Assembly (NCBI GenBank): GCA_905234265.1
Contig: CAJOHJ010000017.1
Coordinates: 1 to 39,644 of the forward strand
DNA length: 39,644 bases
DNA from: an uncultured Prevotella sp.
GTDB lineage: Bacteria > Bacteroidota > Bacteroidia > Bacteroidales > Bacteroidaceae
Reading direction: 5' to 3'
The translations under genes and the position numbers were made by a program. Position 1 is the first letter of the stretch. Each line of letters starts with the position of its first letter. The notes beneath the pieces were generated by a model. It saw only the letters and a program-made list of their open reading frames with translations, searched no databases and was not told the origin of the DNA. Below, in pieces: positions 1-8,408 of the stretch.

Positions 1-381
1 GCAGAAGGACAATGGAATGAACTGGAAGCAGGAAATACTGGTTGGGACGATATATGGAATGAGGTTGAGAACCGTACAGACCACAAACTGGAATACACAT
101 ACAACGGACATGTCAATGTTGCCGGTGGGCTGACTTCTGGCCATGACTATGTGCTGGAAATGATGTATCAGGTTGTGACCCTCGAAGGGGACTATAAGTT
201 CCTTATGGGCAAGGATCTGTGCCTCTCGTTCACTATTTCCGATGCAAACGGCATTCACAGCATTGAGGACTCAGCTGTCACATATTCTACAACTCCACGT
301 TACAACATCAGCGGTCAACGAGTAACTGATAACTACAAAGGCGTTGTTATCAAAGACGGCAAGAAGGTTGTGGTGAAGTAA
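1..381 (+). CDS. C-terminal part of a secreted protein with a Por-type tail (5' end outside window)
   Basis: The frame is open from base 1 to the TAA at 379-381, so only the last 126 residues are present and the start lies upstream. The final 25 or so residues (YNISGQRV, a short linker, KGVVIKDGKKVVVK) match the general pattern of C-terminal tails on secreted Bacteroidetes proteins: Tyr-Asn-x-x-Gly-Gln-Arg-Val, then Lys-Gly-x-x-Ile-x-x-Gly-Lys-Lys-Val. In related organisms such tails act as type IX secretion/anchoring signals; that role here is inferred. The preceding ~100 residues look like a beta-rich domain, but I do not recognise the family and cannot name an activity. A minus-strand tRNA and its terminator follow immediately. 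Confidence 0.75.
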   Translation, partial: AEGQWNELEAGNTGWDDIWNEVENRTDHKLEYTYNGHVNVAGGLTSGHDYVLEMMYQVVTLEGDYKFLMGKDLCLSFTISDANGIHSIEDSAVTYSTTPRYNISGQRVTDNYKGVVIKDGKKVVVK

Positions 382-404
382 TATTGGGTCACCTGCATGC
401 TGAC

Positions 405-446
405 AAAAAAAATTGCCAAGCTGTCCGATTTCCGACTGCTTGGCAA
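405..446 (-). terminator. Intrinsic terminator of tRNA-Gln
   Basis: Perfect 9-bp stem TTGCCAAGC (413-421) / GCTTGGCAA (438-446). On the minus strand it is followed by a run of eight T (complement of 405-412). It starts 12 bases beyond the tRNA 3' end, as expected for the terminator of that transcript. It could also slow readthrough from the plus-strand gene ending at 381. Confidence 0.8.
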
Positions 447-457
447 CTTGCTCTGTG

Positions 458-528
458 TTGGGGTACCCGGACTCGAACCAGGAAAGGCAGGACCAGAATC
501 TGCAGTGTTACCATTACACCATACCCCA
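458..528 (-). tRNA. tRNA-Gln (anticodon CTG)
   Basis: The minus strand folds as a 71-base cloverleaf. The acceptor stem TGGGGTA pairs with TACCCCA; the D-stem GTGT pairs with ACAC; the anticodon loop TTCTGGT carries CTG (Gln); a 4-base variable loop follows; and the T-arm is CCTGG-TTCGAGT-CCGGG, with one G-T pair. The base closing the anticodon loop appears as an A-C mismatch, the only irregularity. CCA is not encoded. A good Bacteroidetes promoter lies upstream (599-629) and an intrinsic terminator downstream (405-446), so the gene is probably its own transcription unit. Confidence 0.92.
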
Positions 529-598
529 ATATGATTTTTCTTGCCTCCCGGGCCTCTTCGCAAGCTCTCTGCGTTGAGCATTTCCCGTTTAGCGAGTG

Positions 599-629
599 CA
601 AAGGTAGTACTTTTTTCGATACCTCCAAA
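599..629 (-). promoter_or_regulatory. Promoter for tRNA-Gln
   Basis: On the minus strand TTTG (626-629) is followed after 19 bases by TACCTTTG (599-606), an exact match to the Bacteroidetes -33/-7 pattern. Predicted start is near 592, about 64 bases before the mature tRNA. Confidence 0.75.
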
Positions 630-700
630 AAAAAATGATGTTTTTTTATTAAAAAGCGCAAAAAAAACTCTTTTTTTATATCAAATAGGATGATTGTGTG

Positions 701-708
701 TAACTTTG
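701..708 (+). promoter_or_regulatory. Probable promoter -7 box for rsfS
   Basis: TAACTTTG fits the TAnnTTTG -7 element and lies 39 bases before the rsfS ATG. No clear TTG -33 element sits 19-20 bases upstream, where the sequence is AT-rich, so the call rests on one box. Confidence 0.5.
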
Positions 709-747
709 CATGAAATTTAAGCATCATTTTAACACCTTATTTTATAG

Positions 748-1107
748 ATGACACAAGTATCGCAATTAGTTGACACGATTACCAAGGGAATACAGGAAAA
801 GAAAGGCCGGCAGATAGTTGTTGCCGACCTTGCTCGCATAGAGGGGGCCATAGCCCGCTATTTCATCATCTGCGAAGGCAACTCGCCGTCGCAGGTGGAG
901 GCCATCACCGAGTCGGTGAGCGACACGGCGCGCCTGCAGCTGGGCGAGAAGCCCGTGCGCGTGGCAGGGCTGGACAACGCACAGTGGGTGGCCATGGACT
1001 ATGGCGACGTCATGGTGCACGTCTTTCTGCCAGACGTCCGCCAGTTCTACGACCTTGAACACCTGTGGGACGACGCCGACATCAGCCAGCTGCCCGACGT
1101 CGACTGA
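748..1107 (+). CDS. rsfS: Ribosomal silencing factor RsfS (Iojap family)
   Basis: 119 residues, full length for the RsfS/Iojap/YbeB family (about 105-125). The family binds large-subunit protein L14 and blocks joining of the two ribosomal subunits, lowering translation under starvation. The sequence has the family's typical segments: an N-terminal helix ending in 'KKGRQIVVADL', the central 'ARYFIICEGNSPSQVEAI' stretch, and 'QWVAMDYGDVMVHVFLPDVRQFYDLEHLW', where DYGDVMVHVF and the Y-x-L-E-x-L-W end are the conserved core. The ATG at 748 follows a TAnnTTTG box by 39 bases. ftsH starts 71 bases after the stop on the same strand, and the two are often neighbours in Bacteroidetes, so cotranscription is likely. 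Confidence 0.93.
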   Translation: MTQVSQLVDTITKGIQEKKGRQIVVADLARIEGAIARYFIICEGNSPSQVEAITESVSDTARLQLGEKPVRVAGLDNAQWVAMDYGDVMVHVFLPDVRQFYDLEHLWDDADISQLPDVD

Positions 1108-1178
1108 CCGTCTGGCGGCACTGGCATACGGTAGAACTTAGTAATCATTTTACTATCTCTTAACGCTTAGCAAACTGA

Positions 1179-3218
1179 ATGGAACAGAACAACCAATATC
1201 AAAACAGCAACATGCCGAACAATCCGCAGCCGGGCAGGCCACGCTTCAACATGAACTGGATTTACGGCCTGGTAATCATTACGCTGATAGCCGTCTACAT
1301 GACGCAGGGCGGCGAGAATTCCAGCCTGCGGACAGAGACGACATACTCTGAATTCAAGGTGATGGTGATGAAGGGCTACGCCGACAAGATTGTGGTCAAC
1401 AAGCACGCCAACACGCTGGAAATGTACGTCAAGCCAGAATACGTCCGCGAGGTGTTCCACCAAGGCATCAGCCAAACGGGCAAGGCTCCGGCGGTGACGG
1501 TGGCCATAGGCTCCGTGGACCAGGTGGAGCAGTTCGTCAACGAGGCCCGCGAGCAGCAGAAGTTCACCGGCAAGTTCTCCTACGACAACAGCAAGGACAA
1601 CGAGTTCCTGGGGTCGCTGATTTCCAACCTGCTGTTCTTCGGCGGCATCATCCTGGTGTGGATGTTCATCATGCGCCGCGTGGGCGGCGGTGGCGGCGGC
1701 ATGATGGGGCCGGGCAACATCTTCAGCGTCGGCAAGTCGAAGGCACAGATGTATGAAAAGGGCGGCGAGCTGGGCATAACCTTCAAGGACGTGGCCGGAC
1801 AGGCCGGTGCCAAGCAGGAAATGCAGGAAATCGTCGACTTCCTGAAGAACCCGCAGAAATATACCGACCTTGGCGGCAAAATTCCCAAGGGAGCCCTGCT
1901 GGTAGGTCCTCCGGGTACCGGCAAGACACTGCTTGCCAAGGCCGTGGCCGGCGAGGCTGGAGTGCCGTTCTTCTCAATGTCAGGCTCCGACTTCGTCGAA
2001 ATGTTCGTCGGCGTGGGTGCCAGCCGCGTGCGCGACCTCTTCGAGAAGGCCAAGAGCAAGGCTCCGTGCATCATCTTCATCGACGAGATTGACGCCGTGG
2101 GACGCGCACGCTCGAAGAACCCGGCCATGGGCGGCAACGACGAGCGCGAGAACACGCTGAACGCACTGCTGACGGAAATGGACGGCTTCGGCACCAACAG
2201 CGGCATCATCACGCTGGCAGCCACCAACCGCGCCGACATGCTCGACTCAGCGCTGATGCGCGCTGGGCGCTTCGACAGGCAGATACACGTCGACCTGCCC
2301 GACTTGAACGAGCGCAAGGAGGTGTTCAACGTCCACCTGAAGCCGCTGAAGCTTGACGAGAACTTAGACATCGACTTCCTGGCACGCCAGACGCCGGGCT
2401 TCTCCGGCGCCGACATTGCCAACGTCTGCAACGAGGCTGCCCTGATAGCCGCACGCCACAACAGCGAGAAGGTGGGCAAGCAGGACTTCCTGGATGCCGT
2501 CGACCGCATCATCGGCGGACTGGAGAAGAAGACAAAGGTGATGACCGAGCAGGAGAAACGCTCGATAGCACTGCACGAAGCCGGACACGCCACAATATCA
2601 TGGTTTACGGAGTTTGCCAACCCACTGGTGAAGGTGAGCATCGTGCCGCGCGGACAAGCCCTCGGCGCTGCCTGGTATCTGCCCGAAGAGCGCGTGCTGC
2701 AGACCAAGGAGGCCATGCTCGACGAAATGTGTTCGCTGCTGGGCGGACGCGCTGCCGAAGAACTCTTCGTAGGACACATCTCCACGGGAGCCATGAACGA
2801 CCTGGAGCGCACCACAAAGCAGGCCTACGGAATGGTGGCCTACGCAGGCATGAGCGACAAACTGCCCAACCTGTGCTACTATAATAATAATGAGTACCAG
2901 TTCCAGCGGCCCTACTCTGAGACCACGGCGAAAATCATGGACGACGAGGTGCTGAAGATGGTCAACGAGCAGTATGAACGCGCCAAGAAGATACTCCTGG
3001 AGCATAAGGAGGGACATGCACAGCTGGCACAGCTGCTCATCGAGCGCGAGGTAATCTTTGCCGACGACGTGGAGAAGATTTTCGGCAAGCGCCCCTGGAC
3101 CAGCCGTGCTGAAGAACTTCTGGAGGCACAGATGCGTGCCGACGCAGAGCGCATGGCCGAGGAACGCGCCAAGGAACTGGAAGCGAAAGAGGCCAAGGAA
3201 GGGAATAGTGAAGAGTGA
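1179..3218 (+). CDS. ftsH: ATP-dependent membrane zinc protease FtsH
   Basis: 679 residues. FtsH forms a hexamer in the inner membrane that unfolds and degrades membrane and short-lived cytosolic proteins. Visible parts: membrane segment 1 around residues 27-43; a periplasmic domain; membrane segment 2 around 147-166, followed by a Gly-rich stretch; the AAA module with Walker A GPPGTGKT (243-250), the [13 protein letters not shown] pore region, Walker [12 protein letters not shown] (298-308), and the second region of homology ([20 protein letters not shown]); and the zinc site HEAGH (466-470) with a third ligand probably D541. All catalytic residues are present. The C-terminus is a charged Glu/Lys/Ala-rich helix. 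The last residues (NSEE) and the stop codon lie inside a heptanucleotide repeat run (3207-3241), so the C-terminal end may vary between strains. cdsA follows after 37 bases. Confidence 0.98.
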   Translation: MEQNNQYQNSNMPNNPQPGRPRFNMNWIYGLVIITLIAVYMTQGGENSSLRTETTYSEFKVMVMKGYADKIVVNKHANTLEMYVKPEYVREVFHQGISQTGKAPAVTVAIGSVDQVEQFVNEAREQQKFTGKFSYDNSKDNEFLGSLISNLLFFGGIILVWMFIMRRVGGGGGGMMGPGNIFSVGKSKAQMYEKGGELGITFKDVAGQAGAKQEMQEIVDFLKNPQKYTDLGGKIPKGALLVGPPGTGKTLLAKAVAGEAGVPFFSMSGSDFVEMFVGVGASRVRDLFEKAKSKAPCIIFIDEIDAVGRARSKNPAMGGNDERENTLNALLTEMDGFGTNSGIITLAATNRADMLDSALMRAGRFDRQIHVDLPDLNERKEVFNVHLKPLKLDENLDIDFLARQTPGFSGADIANVCNEAALIAARHNSEKVGKQDFLDAVDRIIGGLEKKTKVMTEQEKRSIALHEAGHATISWFTEFANPLVKVSIVPRGQALGAAWYLPEERVLQTKEAMLDEMCSLLGGRAAEELFVGHISTGAMNDLERTTKQAYGMVAYAGMSDKLPNLCYYNNNEYQFQRPYSETTAKIMDDEVLKMVNEQYERAKKILLEHKEGHAQLAQLLIEREVIFADDVEKIFGKRPWTSRAEELLEAQMRADAERMAEERAKELEAKEAKEGNSEE

Positions 3219-3241
3219 AAAGTGAATAGTGAACAGTGAAA
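3207..3241 (+). repeat. Five heptanucleotide repeats AGTGAAN across the ftsH stop
   Basis: Five uninterrupted heptamers: AGTGAAG, AGTGAAA, AGTGAAT, AGTGAAC, AGTGAAA. They encode the last FtsH residues, include its TGA stop (3216-3218) and lead straight into the 27-base dispersed element that carries the cdsA start codon. Related heptamer runs occur at 4211-4281, 14801-14835 and 34485-34519. Confidence 0.85.
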
Positions 3242-3258
3242 AATTTGCTACCGCTATG
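3232..3258 (+). repeat. Dispersed 27-base element, copy 1 (contains cdsA start codon)
   Basis: The element begins AACAGTGAAAAATTTGC and ends ACCGCTATG. A copy with 25 of 27 identical bases lies inside the DUF2723 gene at 13417-13443, and a more diverged copy lies after nagB at 22325-22350. Here its final ATG is the most likely cdsA start. Confidence 0.7.
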
Positions 3259-4104
3259 AAAAATCTGATAGTACGAACCATTACGGGCGTTATATTCGTT
3301 GCAGCCATCGTCACCAGCTTCATGCGCCCGGAGGCTATGGTGCTGCTGTTCAGCATCGTCACAGGCATGACTGTCTGGGAATTCTGCGGACTGGTGAACC
3401 AGCGCGAGGGCGTCTGCGTCAACCGCTTCATAAGCACAGTGGCCGCCGTCTACTTTTTCTATGCCATGGCCTACTTCTGCAGCGACCTCTACGGAGGCAG
3501 CGCAAAAAGCGTGGTGTTCATACCCTATCTGGTAACCATCATCTACCTGCTCGTGGCCGAGCTGTACCTCAAGCAGGAAGACCCCATCAACGACTGGGCA
3601 TACACCATGCTGGCGCAGATGTACATCGCCCTACCCTTCTCTCTGCTCAACGTGCTGGCCTTCACACAGACACCCAGCGGCCTGGTGGCCTACAATCCGG
3701 TGCTGCCGCTGTCGGTGTTCATTTTCCTGTGGGTCAACGACACCGGAGCCTACTGTGTCGGCTCGCTGCTGGGGAGACACAAGCTGTTTCCGCGCATCTC
3801 GCCAGGCAAGTCGTGGGAAGGCAGCGTCGGCGGAGCAGTCTTCGTGACGGCTGCCGCATGGGCCATAAGCACGCTGGCCGACGGCGTCATGCTCAGCCTG
3901 CCGGCATGGATAGGACTGGGCCTCGTGGTAGTTGTCTTCGGCACATGGGGCGACCTGGTGGAGTCGCTGCTGAAGCGCACATTAGGAATAAAAGACTCCG
4001 GCAGCATACTGCCTGGCCATGGCGGCATGCTCGACCGCTTCGACTCGTCGCTGCTGGCTATTCCGGCTGCAGTGGTATATCTGTATACGCTGTCGCTGTT
4101 CTGA
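3256..4104 (+). CDS. cdsA: Phosphatidate cytidylyltransferase CdsA
   Basis: 282 residues from the ATG at 3256. CdsA makes CDP-diacylglycerol from phosphatidic acid and CTP at the inner membrane, the branch point of phospholipid synthesis. The protein is hydrophobic with several membrane segments. It has the conserved stretch GRHKLFPRISPGKSWEG (about 173-189) and the CDP-alcohol cytidylyltransferase signature near the C-terminus: GDLVESLLKR, then GIKDSGSILPGHGGMLDRFDS (about 232-264), with the expected Asp and Lys residues. The frame also opens at a GTG at 3229, which would add nine residues (MNSEKFATA), but these are encoded by a dispersed repeat and the hydrophobic start MKNLIVRTITG is typical, so 3256 is preferred. 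It follows ftsH closely on the same strand. Confidence 0.95.
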   Translation: MKNLIVRTITGVIFVAAIVTSFMRPEAMVLLFSIVTGMTVWEFCGLVNQREGVCVNRFISTVAAVYFFYAMAYFCSDLYGGSAKSVVFIPYLVTIIYLLVAELYLKQEDPINDWAYTMLAQMYIALPFSLLNVLAFTQTPSGLVAYNPVLPLSVFIFLWVNDTGAYCVGSLLGRHKLFPRISPGKSWEGSVGGAVFVTAAAWAISTLADGVMLSLPAWIGLGLVVVVFGTWGDLVESLLKRTLGIKDSGSILPGHGGMLDRFDSSLLAIPAAVVYLYTLSLF

Positions 4105-4149
4105 AATGAAAAATAAAGAATAAAAATAAATAATTAAAGCGGAAAAGGT

Positions 4150-5187
4150 ATGAAGAATGGAAGTGAAATAAAAAGCACCGACAGAGTGAGACGGATGTTG
4201 CATGGCGCAGCATTCTTCATTCTTCATTCTTCATTCTTCATTCTGTTTTCTTTATTCTTCATTCTCTATTCTTCATTCTCCATTTTAGATGCACATGCCC
4301 AGGACCCTGTCAAGCTGCACGGACGGCTGCAAGTGCGCGGCACACAGCTGTGCGACCAGAGGGGGCAGCAGCTGGCACTGCACGGAGTAAGCTTAGGATG
4401 GCACAACTGGTGGCCGCGGTTCTACAACAAGAAGGCCGTGCAGACGCTCAAGAAGCAATGGCACGCCACAGTGATACGCGCCGCCATCGGCGTTACGGAA
4501 GAGGGCGGCTACATAGACAATCCGTCGCAGGCCATGCAGTGCCTGACGGCCGTAGTGGAAGCTGCCATCAAGCAGAACGTCTACGTCATCGTCGACTGGC
4601 ACTCGCACGAAATGCGCACTGCAGAGGCCAAGAGTTTCTTCGGCGAAGTGGCGCGCAGGTGGGGCAGGCATCCCAACATCATCTATGAAATCTACAACGA
4701 GCCTGTGGAAGACACATGGGCGTCGCTGAAGGAATATGCCGCGGAAGTCATCGGCGAGATACGCCGCTACGACCCCGACAACATCATTCTCATGGGCTGT
4801 CCGCACTGGAACCAAGACATTCACCTCGTTGCCGACAGTCCTCTGCAGGGCTACAATAACATCATGTACACCGTACATTTCTATGCTGCCACACACGGCA
4901 ACAGCCTGCGCGAGCGCACCGAAGATGCCATCAGCCGCGGTGTCCCCGTCTTCATCAGCGAATGCGGAGCCATGGAGGCCGACGGCGACGGCGAGACAGA
5001 CATCGAGAGCAACAGGCAGTGGATGGACATGTGCCGGCGACTCGGTGTCAGCTGGCTCTACTGGAGCATCAGCGACAAGGAAGAGACTTGCTCTATGCTC
5101 ACAGCAAAGGCCAAATCCACAGGGCCATGGCGCGACGATGTCATAACGCCCTACGGCAGAATGGTGAAGGCTATGCTGGGAAATTGA
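4150..5187 (+). CDS. GH5-family endoglucanase-like glycoside hydrolase, secreted
   Basis: 345 residues with a catalytic domain of glycoside hydrolase family 5 (cellulase family, TIM barrel, retaining). Visible landmarks: HGVSLGWHNWW (78-88), VIRAAIGV, VIVDWHSHE (146-154), IYEIYNEP (178-185) with acid/base E184, TVHFYAATHG (241-250) and PVFISECG (266-273) with nucleophile E271, then WLYWSISDKEE. This fits a beta-1,4-glucanase; the exact substrate cannot be read from sequence. The N-terminus is odd: after a charged start, residues 22-46 form a Phe/Ile/Leu/Ser-rich hydrophobic core encoded by a heptanucleotide repeat (4211-4281), ending in DAHA-Q, a plausible signal peptidase I site near residue 50. 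No in-frame ATG lies between this tract and the mature domain, so the repeat must be translated if the protein is exported. The start could be 4150 or the internal ATG at 4195. Confidence 0.88.
   Translation: MKNGSEIKSTDRVRRMLHGAAFFILHSSFFILFSLFFILYSSFSILDAHAQDPVKLHGRLQVRGTQLCDQRGQQLALHGVSLGWHNWWPRFYNKKAVQTLKKQWHATVIRAAIGVTEEGGYIDNPSQAMQCLTAVVEAAIKQNVYVIVDWHSHEMRTAEAKSFFGEVARRWGRHPNIIYEIYNEPVEDTWASLKEYAAEVIGEIRRYDPDNIILMGCPHWNQDIHLVADSPLQGYNNIMYTVHFYAATHGNSLRERTEDAISRGVPVFISECGAMEADGDGETDIESNRQWMDMCRRLGVSWLYWSISDKEETCSMLTAKAKSTGPWRDDVITPYGRMVKAMLGN
4211..4281 (+). repeat. TTCATTC-type heptamer run encoding the GH5 signal peptide core
   Basis: Four near-perfect copies of a TTCATTC-like 7-mer (4211-4234), then diverged copies (TTTATTC, TTCATTC, TCTATTC, TTCATTC). 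It is the reverse-complement type of the GAATGAA-like heptamers seen between genes in this group. Because 7 and 3 share no factor, three heptamers read as a seven-residue period rich in F, I, L, H and S. Confidence 0.85.
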
Positions 5188-5230
5188 GGAATTGAGAGAT
5201 TTAGAAAATGAGAGAATGAGAAATTGAGAC

Positions 5231-5806
5231 ATGAAAAATAACGATAAGCTCATAACAGACAACATAGGCTATGTAGTCACCGTGGCGCGTCAGTACAAAA
5301 GCGACATACTCAGCACCGACGACCTCGTCAGCGAAGGTTGCATAGGACTCATGAAGGCTGCCCGTAAGTTCGACCCTGAGCGCGGCAAGCCTTTTATCAC
5401 CTTTGCCGCGCCATACATACGCCAGGCAATAGAAAGTGCCATCGGGAAGACTGAAGGGCCGGAAAACAGCAAGGCAGAAAAGCCTGTGCGCTCCATGGAC
5501 GAGCCACTGCCCGTCGGCAGCAAGAACAACTACACGCTGCTGAACGTTCTGGAAGACCCTGACGCCAAGAAGGCCGACGCCATGGTTGAGGAGGGTACGC
5601 TCTCCGACGACCTGGTGCGCGTCATCGGCATTCTCAACGACCGCGAACAGGCCGTCGTCACCCGTTTCTTCGGCATTGGCAGCGAAAGGCAGACGATGGC
5701 CGAGATTGCCGACAGCCTGGAGCTGAAGCGCGAGCGTGTCCGCCAGATTCGCAACCAAGCCGTACGCAAGCTACGTAAAGAAGCAAGGAGGCAGAGCATT
5801 GAATAA
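5231..5806 (+). CDS. Small sigma-70 family RNA polymerase sigma factor (regions 2 and 4 only)
   Basis: 191 residues. Region 2 is clear: VVTVARQYKS, LSTDDLVSEGCIGLMKAARKFDPERG, then FITFAAPYIRQAIESAI, resembling the RpoD core-binding and -10 recognition helices (DLVSEGCIGLMKA; TFAAPYIRQAI). Region 4 is also clear: LNDREQAVVTRFFGIG, then MAEIADSLELKRERVRQIRNQAVRKLRK, a helix-turn-helix for -35 type recognition. Between them the sequence has the RSMDEPLP segment of region 3.2, but no room for region 3.0/3.1, and region 1 is absent. It is closer to RpoD/group 2 than to ECF factors. Its targets cannot be told from sequence. The next gene starts within its last codons. A run of GAG/ATTGAG-like repeats (about 5181-5230) precedes it and no promoter box was found, so readthrough from the GH5 gene is possible. 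Confidence 0.88.
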   Translation: MKNNDKLITDNIGYVVTVARQYKSDILSTDDLVSEGCIGLMKAARKFDPERGKPFITFAAPYIRQAIESAIGKTEGPENSKAEKPVRSMDEPLPVGSKNNYTLLNVLEDPDAKKADAMVEEGTLSDDLVRVIGILNDREQAVVTRFFGIGSERQTMAEIADSLELKRERVRQIRNQAVRKLRKEARRQSIE

Positions 5807-6629
5807 ACAGGTTACACTTCTCATCACGCTGCTGCTGGCCTGCTTCATGCCGTCGGCAGCCAAAACCATCAAGGTGCTGGCCATCGGCAACAGCTTCTCG
5901 CAGGATGCCGTGGAGCAGTATCTCTTCGAGCTTGCAAAGACACGCGGCGACTCGCTCGTCATCGGCAACGCCTACATTGCCGGCTGCAGCATCGACCGCC
6001 ACTACGACAATCTGAAGAGCGACAAGGCCGAATATGCCTACCGCAAGATAGTAGGCGGCAAGCGCTCTGAGCTGACGGGCGCCACCCTGCGCACCATCAT
6101 CCGCGACGAGCAGTGGGACATCATCACCCTGCAGCAGGCCAGCCCCCTGTCGGGCCAGCCTGCCAGCTTCGCCAACCTGCCGCTGCTGAAGCGACTCGTG
6201 CAGAGCTACACCACCAACCTGCACGTCAAGTTTGCCTGGCACATGACGTGGGCCTATGCTGAAGACTTCCAGTCAGAGAACTTCCGCGCCTACGACTTCA
6301 ACCAGCGCAAGATGTACAACAGCATTGTCGGTGCCGTCCAGCAGGTGCTGCCGGCCGTCGGTCTGCACAGCATCATTCCCTCCGGCACTGCCATCCAGCT
6401 GCTGCGCTACCAGATGGGCGACATTGTGTGCCGCGACGGCTATCACCTGTCGCTCACCATCGGCCGCTACACGGCTGCCTGCACATGGTGCGAGTTCCTC
6501 ACCGGCCGCAGCGTCGACGGCAACCGCTACCACCCCGACACCATCACCGACGACGAAGCCCGCCTCTGCCAGCAGTGCGCCCACGAAGCCTGCTACATGC
6601 AGCAGCAGGGGCGCTACCTTGTGTTCTGA
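5799..6629 (+). CDS. DUF4886 / SGNH-hydrolase-like secreted protein
   Basis: 276 residues from the TTG at 5799. This start is chosen because AAGGAGG (5784-5790) sits 8 bases upstream and the resulting N-terminus MNKQVTLLITLLLACFMPSA is a good signal peptide; the longer frame from 5736 would put 21 polar residues before it. The gene overlaps the sigma factor stop by 8 bases, suggesting translational coupling. The mature protein begins KTIKVLAIGNSFSQDAVEQY, the GNS block of SGNH hydrolases as found in DUF4886. It also has DIITLQQASPLSG (Gln-Gln block), and DGYHLSLTIGRYTAACTW near the C-terminus, where Asp-x-x-His would complete the Ser-Asp-His set. An esterase acting on carbohydrate acyl groups is plausible; the substrate is unknown. 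Confidence 0.85.
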   Translation: MNKQVTLLITLLLACFMPSAAKTIKVLAIGNSFSQDAVEQYLFELAKTRGDSLVIGNAYIAGCSIDRHYDNLKSDKAEYAYRKIVGGKRSELTGATLRTIIRDEQWDIITLQQASPLSGQPASFANLPLLKRLVQSYTTNLHVKFAWHMTWAYAEDFQSENFRAYDFNQRKMYNSIVGAVQQVLPAVGLHSIIPSGTAIQLLRYQMGDIVCRDGYHLSLTIGRYTAACTWCEFLTGRSVDGNRYHPDTITDDEARLCQQCAHEACYMQQQGRYLVF

Positions 6630-6674
6630 ACGTCATGACATGAGCTTTGAAAATCATACTTTTTCTCTCAACGT

Positions 6675-8321
6675 ATGAAGACAGCCATGCCCTATAAAGC
6701 AGCTTCCGCCACAGTCATTCTGCTCCTGCTGCTCGGCAGCTGCGTGCTGCCGTCGCACAGGCAGCGCATGCGCCACGAGCTTGACAGCCTGAACCTGCGC
6801 AACCAGCATGACCTGCCCTTCACGGCTGCCGACGTAGGGCCGTACCTTGATTTCTTCGACCGCCACGGCACTGCCAACGACCGCCTGCTTGCCAACTACC
6901 TCATGGGACGTGCATATCACGAGCAGGGCGATGCTCCCATGGCCCTGCAATACTACCAGCAGGCTATCGAATGCGCAGACACCACCAGCAACGACTGCGA
7001 CTACAAGCAACTAAGCAAAGTGTATGCTCAGACTGAGGCAATTCTTTACGACCAAAATCTATTCGCGGAGCAACTCAAGTATATTGACAAAGCTGTAGAG
7101 AATGCACGAAAAGCCAACGACACTCTTGGCGCACTAATTGAAGAAGAACAAAAGACTCACGCTTACATTGGCTTAGGCCAAATTGACACAGCCATAAAAA
7201 TTTCCGAACATGTTTCAGAGTTGTTCAGAAAATATGGATATAAGACAGACGCAGCAATTACGCTGGGAGGCATTTTAGGCAGAATAACTGAAAAAGGCGA
7301 TACCGCCAAGGCCTCACGATACATCTATACTTACGAAACTCAGTCGGGGCGGTTTGACGGAAACGGAAATGTAGCAAAAGGACACGAAATACATTATTAT
7401 TTTAAAGGACTGTTGTATACCCAAAAGCATCAATACGACTCTGCAGAATATTATTTCCGCAAAGAATTAGCCTTGGGAAAGGACTTTAACAACCAGCAGG
7501 CAGGCGCCTTAGGAATGGCAAAGCTCTATGAGCAACGGAACATGCCCGATTCTGCCGCCAAGTATTACAAGTATGCATACAGCATGAACGATTCTGCATA
7601 CACACACACAACGTCCATGGAGATTGAAACTATTATCCAGCAATACAACTACACGCACCACAAAGAAAAAGCACACAAAGCTGAAATAGAGTTAGCCAAA
7701 GAGAGAAACATAAAACTTATAATATCGATAATTGCAATCATTATTATCGGCGTGCATGTGTTTGCACTACTGTACATCCGCAATAAAAGAAAACTTGAAC
7801 TTCAGAGAAACAAGGGCCTACTATCTGCCATTGAACAGCTTGCAACAGAAATTATAACGTTGCGCACACACGAATCCGCATTGACAGAATTAATAGCTTT
7901 GAAAGAAGAGAAAATTTCAGAGCTGAGGCAACAACTTACGTTCAGTATTGGAGGTGGAGACAAGCATTTATCCGATGCAGAAAGCAAGCTTTCCACAATG
8001 TCCGAGTATCACCAATTATGCCGAATTGCAGACTTGGGTATTCAGCCAACAGATGAAGAATGGCACATGATACGAAGAATAGCGACAGAAGTTTTTCCAG
8101 GCTTTTTCGATTTTCTTATGTCAAAACAACATTTGCTGAACCTCAACGAATATAATGTGTGCATTCTTATTCGTCTGCATATTAAGCCTACCTGCATTTG
8201 TAACATGTTAGGAAAATCAAAATCTACAATTACAAAAATGCGTATAAACCTGCTGAATAAAGTCTTTGGAAAGAATGGTACTGCTCGCGATTTTGACGAA
8301 CAAATCATTAAATTATATTAA
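6675..8321 (+). CDS. Membrane-anchored TPR protein with C-terminal HTH-like regulator domain
   Basis: 548 residues. The order is: lipoprotein-type signal (LLLLLGSC, C23); TPR-like helical repeats over about 35-340 (GRAYHEQGDAPMALQYYQQA, YDSAEYYFRKEL, MPDSAAKYYKYAY); one membrane helix about 346-368 (IKLIISIIAIIIIGVHVFALLYI region); a coiled coil about 370-430; and a C-terminal domain about 440-548 ending in MLGKSKSTITKMRINLLNKVFG, which looks like a winged or LuxR-type helix-turn-helix. Bacteroidetes encode many such TPR/TM/HTH proteins, thought to sense envelope signals and control adjacent genes. Here those would be the DUF3244 and C10 protease genes. Base composition changes abruptly inside the gene: the first ~330 bases are GC-rich like the upstream genes, the rest AT-rich. 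Function is inferred from architecture. Confidence 0.75.
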   Translation: MKTAMPYKAASATVILLLLLGSCVLPSHRQRMRHELDSLNLRNQHDLPFTAADVGPYLDFFDRHGTANDRLLANYLMGRAYHEQGDAPMALQYYQQAIECADTTSNDCDYKQLSKVYAQTEAILYDQNLFAEQLKYIDKAVENARKANDTLGALIEEEQKTHAYIGLGQIDTAIKISEHVSELFRKYGYKTDAAITLGGILGRITEKGDTAKASRYIYTYETQSGRFDGNGNVAKGHEIHYYFKGLLYTQKHQYDSAEYYFRKELALGKDFNNQQAGALGMAKLYEQRNMPDSAAKYYKYAYSMNDSAYTHTTSMEIETIIQQYNYTHHKEKAHKAEIELAKERNIKLIISIIAIIIIGVHVFALLYIRNKRKLELQRNKGLLSAIEQLATEIITLRTHESALTELIALKEEKISELRQQLTFSIGGGDKHLSDAESKLSTMSEYHQLCRIADLGIQPTDEEWHMIRRIATEVFPGFFDFLMSKQHLLNLNEYNVCILIRLHIKPTCICNMLGKSKSTITKMRINLLNKVFGKNGTARDFDEQIIKLY

Positions 8322-8408
8322 AATACGTATTGTGCATTTCTGAGATTTCATTGATTTCCAATTACTTAGCAAGAGTAAATTATTAGTAAATTCTTAAGTT
8401 TCCTTTTA

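Noticed and set aside
405..747. Small open frames between the partial gene and rsfS
   Set aside because: They cross the tRNA-Gln gene, its terminator and promoter and have no start context.
3229..3255. Upstream extension of cdsA (nine residues NSEKFATA with GTG start)
   Set aside because: These codons belong to a dispersed repeat; the ATG at 3256 gives a normal CdsA N-terminus.
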